From the NCBI GenBank assembly GCA_002423395.1, contig DIVZ01000006.1:62001-126000 (forward strand): a stretch of 64,000 nucleotides of DNA, in the 5' to 3' direction. The position numbers were made by a program, and so were the translations under genes. The notes under the pieces were generated by a model, which saw only the letters and a list, made by a program, of their open reading frames with translations, ran no database searches and had not been told where the DNA came from. Shown in pieces: positions 1 through 7,588 of this stretch. The stretch comes from Eubacteriaceae bacterium UBA6119 (lineage in GTDB: Bacteria > Bacillota > Clostridia > Eubacteriales > UBA1433). Every line of letters begins with the position of its first letter. Positions within the stretch are counted from its first letter, which is position 1.

Positions 1-175
1 CTACTATTATAAGCCCTGCGCCGCCTTTGGCTCTTTGCTCGTAATAATTTATTACGCGATCGTTTACCGTACCGTCATCATTTGCGAAACCCGTGCCCAT
101 GGGAGCCATTACTATTCTGTTTTTTAGTTCAATAGAGCCGATTTTTGATTTTTCGAAAAGTTTCGGATATTTCAT
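1..175 (-). CDS. NADH:flavin oxidoreductase, old yellow enzyme family (5' end only)
   Basis: The reverse strand reads from an ATG at 175 and runs off the window after 58 codons. The visible N-terminus holds LKNRIVMAPMGTGF followed by YYEQRAKGGAGLII, the usual first strand and first helix of the FMN-binding barrel in old-yellow-enzyme/2,4-dienoyl-CoA reductase proteins. A strong ribosome site (AAGGAGG on the reverse strand, 181-187) decides the start. Such enzymes reduce activated alkenes or enoyl-CoA-type substrates with FMN and often a 4Fe-4S cluster; the substrate cannot be told here because the specificity-defining part lies outside the window. Confidence 0.85.
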   Translation of the reverse strand, partial: MKYPKLFEKSKIGSIELKNRIVMAPMGTGFANDDGTVNDRVINYYEQRAKGGAGLIIV

Positions 176-329
176 TTTTTCCTCCTTGATGCATTTATTT
201 ATACGCATAATATTTCATATAATAAATATAAACGGAAGAGTTTTAAAATACAACAAATATAATCGTCTTATAAAAAATTTAAAAAGTCGCGTTTAAATTG
301 AGATGGATTATAAATAAAAGCAGGTGGCT

Positions 330-659
330 ATGGTGGATAAGACTTACATTTCATGCTACGGCGCGTGCCTTGTGTCGGGAAACATTTACGAGAAAAAAGG
401 CAGGCTCAAATGGTGCATAAGAGAAGAGAGCCAAAGAGAGATTGACAACGGATGGCGGTTTTTATCAGAGATTGATACGGAAGAATATTTAAACGATGTG
501 GAAAACTGGCGCATACTTCCGTATGAGGCGGTTATTGAAATTGAGCCCGCCGTTTTGGTGATATATGATATGCCGACAGGCACTGACATTGCGCTTATAT
601 GCGAAGGCGGAAGAAAGTATTTTGTTGATACAAATACAGGAATGCGTATCGAGCGGTGA
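330..659 (+). CDS. DUF2185 / Imm33-like protein
   Basis: A small soluble protein of about 109 residues. The central stretch has NGWRFLSEIDTEEYLND, which matches the conserved GWRF-S-x-x-DTxEYLND core of DUF2185 (Imm33-like) proteins. These occur alone or beside polymorphic toxins and are regarded as likely immunity proteins. No toxin gene adjoins it here, so it would be an orphan immunity gene. The start is uncertain: GTG at 324, ATG at 330 and GTG at 333 are all in frame, and the AGGTGG at 322-327 fits the last best. A terminator follows at 691-732. Confidence 0.7.
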   Translation: MVDKTYISCYGACLVSGNIYEKKGRLKWCIREESQREIDNGWRFLSEIDTEEYLNDVENWRILPYEAVIEIEPAVLVIYDMPTGTDIALICEGGRKYFVDTNTGMRIER

Positions 660-690
660 TAGCGTTTTAAAAAAATTCTCAATTTGAACA

Positions 691-732
691 AGCGGTTAAT
701 TTGCATTAGGGCAAATGCGCTTTTTTTATTAT
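691..732 (+). terminator. Rho-independent terminator after the DUF2185 gene
   Basis: A hairpin with ATTTGC paired to GCAAAT, extended by an outer AAGCG/CGCTT, runs straight into a run of seven T. Confidence 0.75.
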
Positions 733-838
733 AAAGATTCAGCTTGTGTTTTATGGATATTATGTTTGGGCTTATTTATGCATATTAATTATAAAGACAA
801 GACTTCTATGTTTTTTCGTTAATTTAACGGAGAGTAAA

Positions 839-1861
839 ATGGCTCAGGATGATCGTATAGTTACAAAATACAACTATCTGCCATTTAAAACTAAATGGGC
901 GCTGTTTTATACATATATTCTTATCCCTGCTTACGCTCTTGTGCTTGCTATGCAGATAATACTTTTTTTGCGCGATATTTCATATATAAATTTGTATAAA
1001 ATTCACCTGATTATTAACTTATCAATGCTTGCCGTGACAATATGCGCAGTAATATTCATGATGAAATTTAAAAAATCCGGTTATTATTTAAACATATTTT
1101 TACTGATATTGCAGTGCGCTTCGTACGCTTATTTTAAAAGCGCAAAAGCTGATATGTTTGATGTTAAATTCTTAGAAAATTTTACTTTCGCATTAGCGTT
1201 ATGGGCTATACCTAATATTGTATACTTTTATTTCAGAAAAGGAGCTTTTTTTAATATTATAAAAATCGGACTATTAAGCGAGGCGAAAATAAATAAAAAA
1301 GCCGATCGGTATATGATGCTTAACGTTTATTCAAAAACTGATACGCCCGTTTATGGAATACTAAAAATTTTCACGCGAATCGCGGACTTTTTTAGATTAA
1401 TTAATTTTGACTCGTGCCTGTATAATATTAATTTACTTGGCTTTTCAAATAAATTTTTGAAATTTTATTTGTTTTATTTTATGCCTGCAACAATTTTTCT
1501 TATCGTAACAAAAACATATAATACTCATTCAGAAAACTATGCCGCCCCCGCACTTAATATGGTTTATATTATTTCATATATTTATATGCTGAAATTGAGA
1601 AAATGCGGGTTATATTTAAACTCTGCTTTTATAATACTTTATATTATATACATAATATATGCTTGCCAAAATTCTTATTACAGCTTGCCATCAGAGTTGT
1701 GCTATGCGTATATGACAGCGTTAATTGTGTTTGGCGCTTTTACTGTAATATATTGTTTTAAACGAAAAGAGATGTTTCATGTTAGAAAAATAGAGAGAAA
1801 AGCAAAAAAGGCAATTATAAGAATATATTCGATAAGGAAAAGAAAAAAGGCTGAAATATAA
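839..1861 (+). CDS. Multi-spanning membrane protein, two-unit member of a local paralogous family
   Basis: I do not recognise a named family. The protein of 340 residues is very hydrophobic, with about eight predicted membrane segments arranged as two similar halves of four. Each half has a segment starting with a K-x-G-x-YLN motif (KKSGYYLN in the first half, KCGLYLN in the second) and ends with an aromatic-basic cap (YFYFRKGAFF, IYCFKRKEMF). The same signature occurs in the genes at 2808-3317 (one unit) and 15980-16912 (two units). The start at 839 is chosen for ACGGAGAG at 827-834. Function unknown. Its neighbours (immunity-like gene, restriction enzyme) do not settle it. Confidence 0.8.
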   Translation: MAQDDRIVTKYNYLPFKTKWALFYTYILIPAYALVLAMQIILFLRDISYINLYKIHLIINLSMLAVTICAVIFMMKFKKSGYYLNIFLLILQCASYAYFKSAKADMFDVKFLENFTFALALWAIPNIVYFYFRKGAFFNIIKIGLLSEAKINKKADRYMMLNVYSKTDTPVYGILKIFTRIADFFRLINFDSCLYNINLLGFSNKFLKFYLFYFMPATIFLIVTKTYNTHSENYAAPALNMVYIISYIYMLKLRKCGLYLNSAFIILYIIYIIYACQNSYYSLPSELCYAYMTALIVFGAFTVIYCFKRKEMFHVRKIERKAKKAIIRIYSIRKRKKAEI

Positions 1862-2196
1862 AAAATTAATTGCGTTATAAATATCGATAATTGTATTTTA
1901 TGCCTATATTAATTTAACGTAACAAGTATATGAATATTATAATTCGCATAAAAAAGTTCCGCCCCTTTCTTATATAAAGGACAGCGGAACCTATTTAGCG
2001 GCAGGGATAAAAATTGTTCTAACGCCGCTGCGTATAATATGTGTAAAATTTAATTAATTATTCAAAATTTATAAATTCGTAACTTTTATTAAATGAGGTA
2101 TTACAAAAAAATAACTTGCGCTGTTTATAATTTCACGTAATCAAACTCTCTTAATCGGACATAATAAGGCACATTGAAAAACGAAAGGAGAGCATT
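1862..2196. other. Intergenic stretch with one strong hairpin
   Basis: 335 bases without a gene. At 1956-1990 GTTCCGC pairs with GCGGAAC around an inner CCTTT/AAAGG arm. It is preceded by AAAAAA, so it would work as a terminator on the reverse strand, although no reverse gene is seen here. The rest is AT-rich with nothing recognised. Confidence 0.4.
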
Positions 2197-2382
2197 ATGG
2201 AAAAATACGAATGTACGGTGTGCGGATACGTTTATGAGCCTAATATAGGCAACGTTACAAACGGAATAGATTACGGCACGGATTTTGACGATCTGCCCGA
2301 TGACTGGGAATGCCCCGTATGCGGCGCGGGCAAATATAAATTCGATTTACATGACGAACGCGACAGCTCGAGTATTTTCTAG
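2197..2382 (+). CDS. Rubredoxin
   Basis: A small iron protein of 61 residues carrying one Fe(Cys)4 site. The two ligand knuckles are clear: CTVCGYVYEP near residues 6-15 and CPVCGAGKYKF near residues 39-49. Aromatic residues around them also match. Length is slightly above the usual 52-55 residues because of an acidic/serine tail (ERDSSSIF). Strong ribosome site AAAGGAGAG. Rubredoxins pass single electrons in anaerobes, for example to rubrerythrin or superoxide reductase; no partner is adjacent. A second rubredoxin lies at 52808-52972. Confidence 0.95.
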   Translation: MEKYECTVCGYVYEPNIGNVTNGIDYGTDFDDLPDDWECPVCGAGKYKFDLHDERDSSSIF

Positions 2383-2611
2383 AATAAAAACCGGAAGCAG
2401 CGTATAAAAAATAAACGCCTGCTTCCTATATAAAAAGGGGATAAAAGCTGTTTGATTGTACAATATTATATGCTATATGCAAGAAACGGTTACTTTGTTA
2501 TATGAAATATTACAAAATACTACAAAATATTATATTTTGTGTTGAAATATTTAGATATAGTATTATAATGATAAATGTAATTAAGCACTCGGGCCGCTTA
2601 TGCAGCGGACA

Positions 2612-2655
2612 AAAAACAGGCAAAGCGCAGGCGAGATAATACCCGCGCTTTGCCT
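2612..2655 (-). terminator. Reverse-strand terminator-like hairpin with no matching gene
   Basis: AGGCAAAGCGC (2618-2628) pairs perfectly with GCGCTTTGCCT (2645-2655). Read on the reverse strand the stem is followed by GTTTTTTG, a textbook intrinsic terminator. No reverse-strand gene ends here, so it may end a small RNA or be bidirectional. Confidence 0.45.
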
Positions 2656-2745
2656 ACAATATTTTAAAAGGCGATAAAGGCAATTTTGAGGTTGCACTAT
2701 ATTGTATGAGAAATAAAGGTTTGTGTTACACGGTTTTGTAAGATA

Positions 2746-2762
2746 TTACAAAGTTTTACAAA
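2746..2762 (+). promoter_or_regulatory. Operator-like direct repeat upstream of the membrane-protein gene
   Basis: TTACAAA-GTT-TTACAAA, two heptamers exactly 10 bases apart. The same site occurs at 3450-3466 upstream of the restriction enzyme, and a variant at 2510-2526 (TTACAAA-ATA-CTACAAA). A 10-bp period puts both half-sites on one face of the helix. Confidence 0.45.
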
Positions 2763-2807
2763 ATAATTCGGTATGTTTTTATAAATATGATATAAAAAGA
2801 GGTTTAT

Positions 2808-3317
2808 ATGGATAATGAGAATATGAACGATTCACAAAAACCGCAAAAAAGCCGCGCGAAAGAAATTATTTACAAGATAACGGGCTGGGATTATTTAAAA
2901 GAAACAGACAAATGCGCACGACCTGTTAACTGGCTGAAATTTTACATATATCTTCAGATGCCTTTTGGGATTATTTACGGTACATATACAAGAATAAGTA
3001 AATGGGGCTATTACGAAATAGGACTAAGCATAATATCGATTTTGATGATTTTGTTTCAAATAGTAGTCTACATATATTTAAGAAAGCTTACCAAGACAGG
3101 ATATTATTTAAACATAGCTTATCTTATAATAGGCGCGGTGTTTTCCTGCGCGATGTATATCCAGGCTATGTTTGTATACAGTTTAACATACTACTCATCA
3201 GTTATAGGAATTGTTTTATTTTTGATGATTTGGGACGTTATATACGTTTTATTAAATGTGGTGTATTTCAAGAAAAGACGAGATTTGTTTATAAAAGATG
3301 TTGAAAAACAGGTTTAA
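2808..3317 (+). CDS. Four-spanning membrane protein, one-unit member of the local family
   Basis: 169 residues, basic N-terminus then about four membrane segments. It carries the family signature KTGYYLN near the third segment and ends VVYFKKRRDLF, as in the two halves of the proteins at 839-1861 and 15980-16912. The start follows AAAGAGG. Function unknown. Its upstream region shares about 50 similar bases with the upstream region of the type IIL enzyme just downstream, which suggests common control of the two. A terminator at 3324-3348 separates them. Confidence 0.75.
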   Translation: MDNENMNDSQKPQKSRAKEIIYKITGWDYLKETDKCARPVNWLKFYIYLQMPFGIIYGTYTRISKWGYYEIGLSIISILMILFQIVVYIYLRKLTKTGYYLNIAYLIIGAVFSCAMYIQAMFVYSLTYYSSVIGIVLFLMIWDVIYVLLNVVYFKKRRDLFIKDVEKQV

Positions 3318-3323
3318 AGAACA

Positions 3324-3348
3324 AGCTGCATTATGCGGCTTTTTTTAT
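3324..3348 (+). terminator. Terminator after the four-spanning membrane protein
   Basis: AGCTGCA-TTA-TGCGGCT with one G-T pair, followed by TTTTTT. Confidence 0.75.
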
Positions 3349-3449
3349 TAGGAGGAGGGTAGGGCAGGCATACCGGCAGCGAGGGCTGATATTAGGCTGC
3401 ACTATATTATATGTGCGGAAAACACCGATGTGCAGGGTTTTATTAAATA

Positions 3450-3478
3450 TTACAAAGTTTTACAAAATGTGGTATAGT
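3450..3478 (+). promoter_or_regulatory. Promoter with overlapping direct-repeat operator for the type IIL enzyme
   Basis: A -35-like TTACAA at 3450-3455 and a -10-like TATAGT at 3473-3478 are 17 bases apart. The direct repeat TTACAAA-GTT-TTACAAA (3450-3466) covers the -35 box and half the spacer, where a repressor would block RNA polymerase. Confidence 0.45.
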
Positions 3479-3520
3479 ATAATATATAAATTTAATTGTA
3501 ATATTTAACGGAGTAATTAC

Positions 3521-6235
3521 ATGCTGAGTTGGAATGAAATAACAAACAGGGCGCTTGAGTTTTCAAAAAAGTGGAAGGACGCAAAAGATGAAAAAAGTGA
3601 AGCACAAAGCTTTTTAAACGATTTTTTTAATGTTTTTGGTGTTGACAGAAAAAGAGTTGCTACTTTTGAGAGCAAAGTGCCTAAAGATGAAAGCCGAAAC
3701 GGATATATTGATTTGCTTTGGAAAGGCGTAATACTTATTGAGATGAAATCAACAGGCAAAAGCCTTGACAGAGCGTATAAACAGGCAAAAGATTATGAGT
3801 TTAAACTTGAAGATGAAGAACTTCCTGAGTATGTAATGGTATGCGATTTTAAAAAAATACGCCTTTACCGTGATACTACAGGACAAAAATGGGAATTTGA
3901 AACCAGTAAGCTATATAAGAATATAAAAAAATTTGCAATGCTTACTGGAAATACAATATATGCAGAAATCCCAATAGAAAAAGAAGTAGATAAAAAAGCT
4001 GCAGAAAAAATGGCAAAACTGCATGATATATTAAAATCACACGGATATGAAGGACACAATCTTGAACTTTATTTAGTCAGGTTATTATTTTGCTTATTCG
4101 CGGACGATACTGGACTGTTTGAGAAAAACATTTTCTTTGATTATATAAGCAATTCAAAAAAAGATGGGTCTGATTTATACGCCAGAATTGAAAAATTGTT
4201 TGAAGTGCTTGATTTGCCATATGAGGCACGTGAAAAGAAAACAATGCTTTCAGACGAGCTTAAGCGCTTCGCTTATGTTAACGGACAATTATTTTCCGAG
4301 CATCTGCCGCTTGCCGATTTTGACAGCAAAATGAGGCAGATACTGCTTGAATGCTGTTCATCGGATTGGGGCTATATTTCACCCGCAATATTCGGCGCAA
4401 TGTTTCAAGGAGTAATGAATCCGCAGGAAAGACATGATCTTGGAGCCCATTACACAAGCGAGGAAAACATATTAAAAGTAATAAAGCCTTTGTTTTTAGA
4501 CGAGTTAAGAGAAGAATTTGAAAAAATAAAAACTAACAGCCAGCAATTAAAACAATTCCACGAAAAAATATCAAAACTTAAATTTTTAGACCCCGCGTGC
4601 GGATGCGGAAACTTTTTGATAATCACTTATAGAGAACTTAGATTGCTTGAACTTGACATACTTAAAATGCTGATAAATGAGACACAGCAGCTTATGTTTG
4701 TGCAGGAAGATTTTAAAAATTATTTCAAAGTTAATGTTGAGCAGTTTTATGGAATTGAATACGAGGAATTTCCGTGTCAGATTGCAAGAGTGGGAATGTG
4801 GCTTATGGATCACCAGATGAATAATTTGGTTTCCGAACATTTCGGGCATTATATGGCAAGGCTACCGCTTACGCAGAGTGCGACAATAGTGCACGGCAAC
4901 GCGCTAAGAACAGATTGGGAAAGCGTTGTTGCTAAAAATGAATTGAGTTATATTTTCGGCAATCCGCCGTTTGTGGGGGCGAGGATAATGAACGCCGAAC
5001 AAAAACAAGATTTATTGAACGTTTTCGGCGATATTAAGGGTGTTGGAAATCTTGATTATGTAACAGCATGGTATAAAAAAGCGGCTGATTATATGATAAA
5101 TACATTTGTTAAAACAGCATTTGTTTCAACCAATTCCATTACGCAAGGCGAACAAGTGCCAATATTGTGGAAATTGCTTATTGAGAAATATAAAGTTCAA
5201 ATTGATTTTGCTTACAGAACCTTTAAATGGGGCAATGAGGCAAAGGGAAAAGCAGCTGTGCATTGCGTTATTGTAGGGTTTAGTATTAATAAATCAAAAC
5301 AAATTAAAGTTATTTATGACGAAGAAGGAAATGCAAATATTGCTGAAAATATAAATCCTTATTTAGTTAATGCAGTAAATATTTTTATTGAAAATAGAGG
5401 AAAGGCAATTTCAAATTCACCATTCATAGAAACAGGAAATCAACGTTTAGATAATGATAATTTTATTTTTACTGAACAAGAAAAGGATGAGTTTATAAAA
5501 AAAGAACCATTGTCTGAAAAATGGTTTAAGCCTTGGATTGGTTCGCGCGAATTTATACATAATGAATTAAAATATTGTCTTTGGCTAAGGTACTGCCCAC
5601 CGCAAGAATTAAGCAAAATGCCATTAGCAAAAGAAATACTGCAAAAAGTAAAAGAATATAGGTTGAGTAGTGATAGAAATAATACTAATAAATTAGCAGA
5701 AACTCCAACAAAATTTCAAACTGAAACTTTTCCCAAAGAAGATTATTTGGTTATACCAGTTATTTGCTCTGAGAAACGAAATTATATACCTATCGGTTAT
5801 GTATCAAAACATTATTTACCATCTAATCAATTAATTGTAGTATATAGTTCTAGTTTATATGACTTTGGTATATTAACATCAAATGCGCATATGGCATGGA
5901 TGAGAACAGTCGCAGGAAGATTAAAAAGCGATTATCGATATTCAAAAGATATAGTTTATAACAATTTCCCATGGCCTGACGCGACAGACGAACAAAAACA
6001 AGCAATAGAAAAAGCCGCCCAAGGCGTACTCGACGCAAGAGCATTATACCCCGAAAGCTCGCTTGCCGACTTATACGATCCCCTCACAATGCCTATTGAA
6101 TTAAAAAAAGCGCATGACGAGGTGGATAAAGCAGTAAAAAAAGCGTACGGCGGAAAAGGTTTCGCAACCGAGGCGGAAAGAGTGGCGGATTTGATGGAGA
6201 GGTATTTGGAATTGACGAAGAGAAAGGATGAATAG
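3521..6235 (+). CDS. Type IIL restriction-modification enzyme (MmeI-like, single protein)
   Basis: A 904-residue protein, the usual length for MmeI-type enzymes that both cut DNA and methylate adenine on one strand. The N-terminal nuclease shows a PD-(D/E)XK site: D64, E74, K76. A helical linker follows. The gamma-class methyltransferase begins with GAHYTSEENI near 307, has LDPACGCGNFL near 356 (AdoMet binding) and GNPPF near 480 (catalytic NPPF). Residues from about 600 to 800 should be the target-recognition domain. It could instead be a related stand-alone BREX/DISARM-type methylase, but the nuclease site argues for type IIL. Lower GC in the target-recognition part hints at domain exchange. 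Confidence 0.85.
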   Translation: MLSWNEITNRALEFSKKWKDAKDEKSEAQSFLNDFFNVFGVDRKRVATFESKVPKDESRNGYIDLLWKGVILIEMKSTGKSLDRAYKQAKDYEFKLEDEELPEYVMVCDFKKIRLYRDTTGQKWEFETSKLYKNIKKFAMLTGNTIYAEIPIEKEVDKKAAEKMAKLHDILKSHGYEGHNLELYLVRLLFCLFADDTGLFEKNIFFDYISNSKKDGSDLYARIEKLFEVLDLPYEAREKKTMLSDELKRFAYVNGQLFSEHLPLADFDSKMRQILLECCSSDWGYISPAIFGAMFQGVMNPQERHDLGAHYTSEENILKVIKPLFLDELREEFEKIKTNSQQLKQFHEKISKLKFLDPACGCGNFLIITYRELRLLELDILKMLINETQQLMFVQEDFKNYFKVNVEQFYGIEYEEFPCQIARVGMWLMDHQMNNLVSEHFGHYMARLPLTQSATIVHGNALRTDWESVVAKNELSYIFGNPPFVGARIMNAEQKQDLLNVFGDIKGVGNLDYVTAWYKKAADYMINTFVKTAFVSTNSITQGEQVPILWKLLIEKYKVQIDFAYRTFKWGNEAKGKAAVHCVIVGFSINKSKQIKVIYDEEGNANIAENINPYLVNAVNIFIENRGKAISNSPFIETGNQRLDNDNFIFTEQEKDEFIKKEPLSEKWFKPWIGSREFIHNELKYCLWLRYCPPQELSKMPLAKEILQKVKEYRLSSDRNNTNKLAETPTKFQTETFPKEDYLVIPVICSEKRNYIPIGYVSKHYLPSNQLIVVYSSSLYDFGILTSNAHMAWMRTVAGRLKSDYRYSKDIVYNNFPWPDATDEQKQAIEKAAQGVLDARALYPESSLADLYDPLTMPIELKKAHDEVDKAVKKAYGGKGFATEAERVADLMERYLELTKRKDE

Positions 6236-6244
6236 GAGGTAGTT

Positions 6245-6910
6245 ATGGAAAATTTAATGCAAGACTTAATAAATGCAGTAAATCATACTAATAACTTCGG
6301 ATGGAGTGATTTAATAAGCTTAATTTCAATGACAGCATCTTGGCTAGTTATATACTTCTTAGTTAAAGAGGTAATTGATAGAAATAGACCTTATTTGCAA
6401 ATATCCTTTGAGCCAGTTCGTTCAACATTAGCTTGTGTAGTTATTAAAAATGTTGGGACCGTACCTCTAAGTTTAAAATCTTTAGTATTTAATAATGAAT
6501 TTATAAATCAATTAGATGAAGATGTAATAAGTAGATTATTAAATAAAAAAATAATGGATATGCCTATATTTCCTAACAGACAAGTAATTTTTGCATTAAA
6601 TAAAAATACTCTTGATATCATTAATAAATTTAACATTAAAACAATTAAAATTAATTATATATACACAAAACTAAATAAATCAAAAGAATATAAGGAAGAA
6701 GTTAGTTTTGATTACAATGAATTTATAGGACTTTTAATATATAGCTCTGAGCTTGATGAATTAAAGAACGAATTAAACAAAAATAATAAAGAGATAATCA
6801 ATACATTAAAAGATATTAAAATGCAATTAGTTGATATTACAAAGTATGAAGATGAATATGTAAAAAGAATTGCTATAAAAAATGATGAAAATGAAAATCA
6901 AGAAAATTAA
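6245..6910 (+). CDS. Membrane-anchored protein of unknown function beside the type IIL enzyme
   Basis: 221 residues; starts nine bases after the restriction enzyme with a strong GGAGGTAGTT site, so it is co-transcribed. One membrane segment lies near residues 22-41 (LISLISMTASWLVIYFLV). The region after it (ISFEPVRSTLACVVIKNVGT) looks like a beta-rich domain of the kind seen in many proteins with one N-terminal anchor, and the C-terminus is helical and charged, probably coiled coil. Not recognised further. Base use is more AT-rich than its neighbours, as expected of accessory DNA. A defence accessory role is possible but is inference from position only. Confidence 0.75.
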   Translation: MENLMQDLINAVNHTNNFGWSDLISLISMTASWLVIYFLVKEVIDRNRPYLQISFEPVRSTLACVVIKNVGTVPLSLKSLVFNNEFINQLDEDVISRLLNKKIMDMPIFPNRQVIFALNKNTLDIINKFNIKTIKINYIYTKLNKSKEYKEEVSFDYNEFIGLLIYSSELDELKNELNKNNKEIINTLKDIKMQLVDITKYEDEYVKRIAIKNDENENQEN

Positions 6911-6927
6911 ATTCATTTTAATTACCC

Positions 6928-6950
6928 AAGACGCGAAGGCGTCTTTTTTA
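6928..6950 (+). terminator. Terminator of the restriction operon
   Basis: GACGC-GAAG-GCGTC followed by TTTTTT. Confidence 0.85.
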
Positions 6951-7081
6951 TTGTCTTATATAAAGGGCGGAGCGGGATTTGTCGCAAAAGGAATTGATTT
7001 CGCTAATATCATATATGTGAATAAATTGGAACTTAAAAATAAATACTACTTATAAAATATTTGCCATACGGAGGAAAATAA

Positions 7082-7429
7082 ATGGGAGTAATATCCACAC
7101 TTACAAATATGTATCAAACCTGCATCGACACATGCGTAAAATGCGCCCAGGCATGCCGCGAATGCCTTATGATTGACCTTAAAGAAGACGACGTTGCCGA
7201 CCGCACCAAATGCATTTGCATTTTAAACGAATGCGAAAGAATGTGCTGCTTCACAGCAGAGATTATGACTATGGTCGGACAAAGCGCCAAAGCCCAGTGC
7301 GATTTATGCGCCGATGTGTGCGAAATGGCAGCCGAAGAATGCGAAAAATTTAAAGACACGCATACAATGAAATGCGTAAATGTGCTGAGGGATTGCGCGG
7401 ACGAGTGCAGAAAGATGGCCGCAGAGTAA
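7082..7429 (+). CDS. Four-helix-bundle cysteine-rich protein (DUF326 / copper-storage type)
   Basis: 115 residues with about sixteen Cys spaced on helical faces: CIDTCVKCAQACRECL, CICILNECERMCC, CDLCADVCEMAAEEC, CVNVLRDCADEC. This fits the four-helix-bundle copper-binding family (DUF326, related to Csp proteins), which hold many Cu(I) ions inside the bundle. No signal peptide, so cytosolic as in Csp3. Start after CGGAGGAAAATAA. It stands alone with its own terminator. Confidence 0.85.
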   Translation: MGVISTLTNMYQTCIDTCVKCAQACRECLMIDLKEDDVADRTKCICILNECERMCCFTAEIMTMVGQSAKAQCDLCADVCEMAAEECEKFKDTHTMKCVNVLRDCADECRKMAAE

Positions 7430-7433
7430 AATA

Positions 7434-7460
7434 AAAGGCGTGATGAACGTCTTTTTTTAT
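7434..7460 (+). terminator. Terminator after the Cys-rich protein
   Basis: AGGCGT-GATGA-ACGTCT with a G-T pair, followed by TTTTTTT. Confidence 0.7.
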
Positions 7461-7462
7461 TG

Positions 7463-7588
7463 CAGAAAATATTTATAAAAAATATAAAGAGGGGGACACG
7501 GGGGACGTTGTATTGGGATAATATTGTATCATCAAAATATACGTAAAGGACGCTTACGCGTCTTTTTTTGTTGCATGGGAGGTAGAAA
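7463..7588 (+). repeat. Toxin-array leader module, copy 1
   Basis: A leader found four times in the array (also 10386-10511, 13444-13553, 16988-17074). Parts in order: AT-rich ATTTATAAAAAATATAAAGA, a GC-rich box GGGGGACACGGGGGAC, then GTATTGG-ATAATATTGTATCAT, then a hairpin terminator (AGGACGC-TTAC-GCGTCTT, 7545-7570) ending in a T-run, then GGGAGGTAGAAA as ribosome site for the toxin. A terminator 20 bases before the start codon could act as an attenuator or could simply mark a cassette boundary. Confidence 0.75.

Larger units (their letters stand above)
2383..2807. other. Intergenic stretch with hairpins and a TTACAAA direct-repeat site
   Basis: 425 bases without a gene. It holds a hairpin after rubredoxin (2393-2426, GGAAGCAG/CTGCTTCC), a perfect 11-bp stem at 2618-2655 followed on the reverse strand by a T-run, and two copies of a 10-bp-period TTACAAA-type repeat (2510-2526 and 2746-2762). 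See the separate entries. Confidence 0.5.

Noticed and set aside
93..296. 67-codon forward frame at the left edge
   Set aside because: Opposite strand of the old-yellow-enzyme start and its promoter; no ribosome site.
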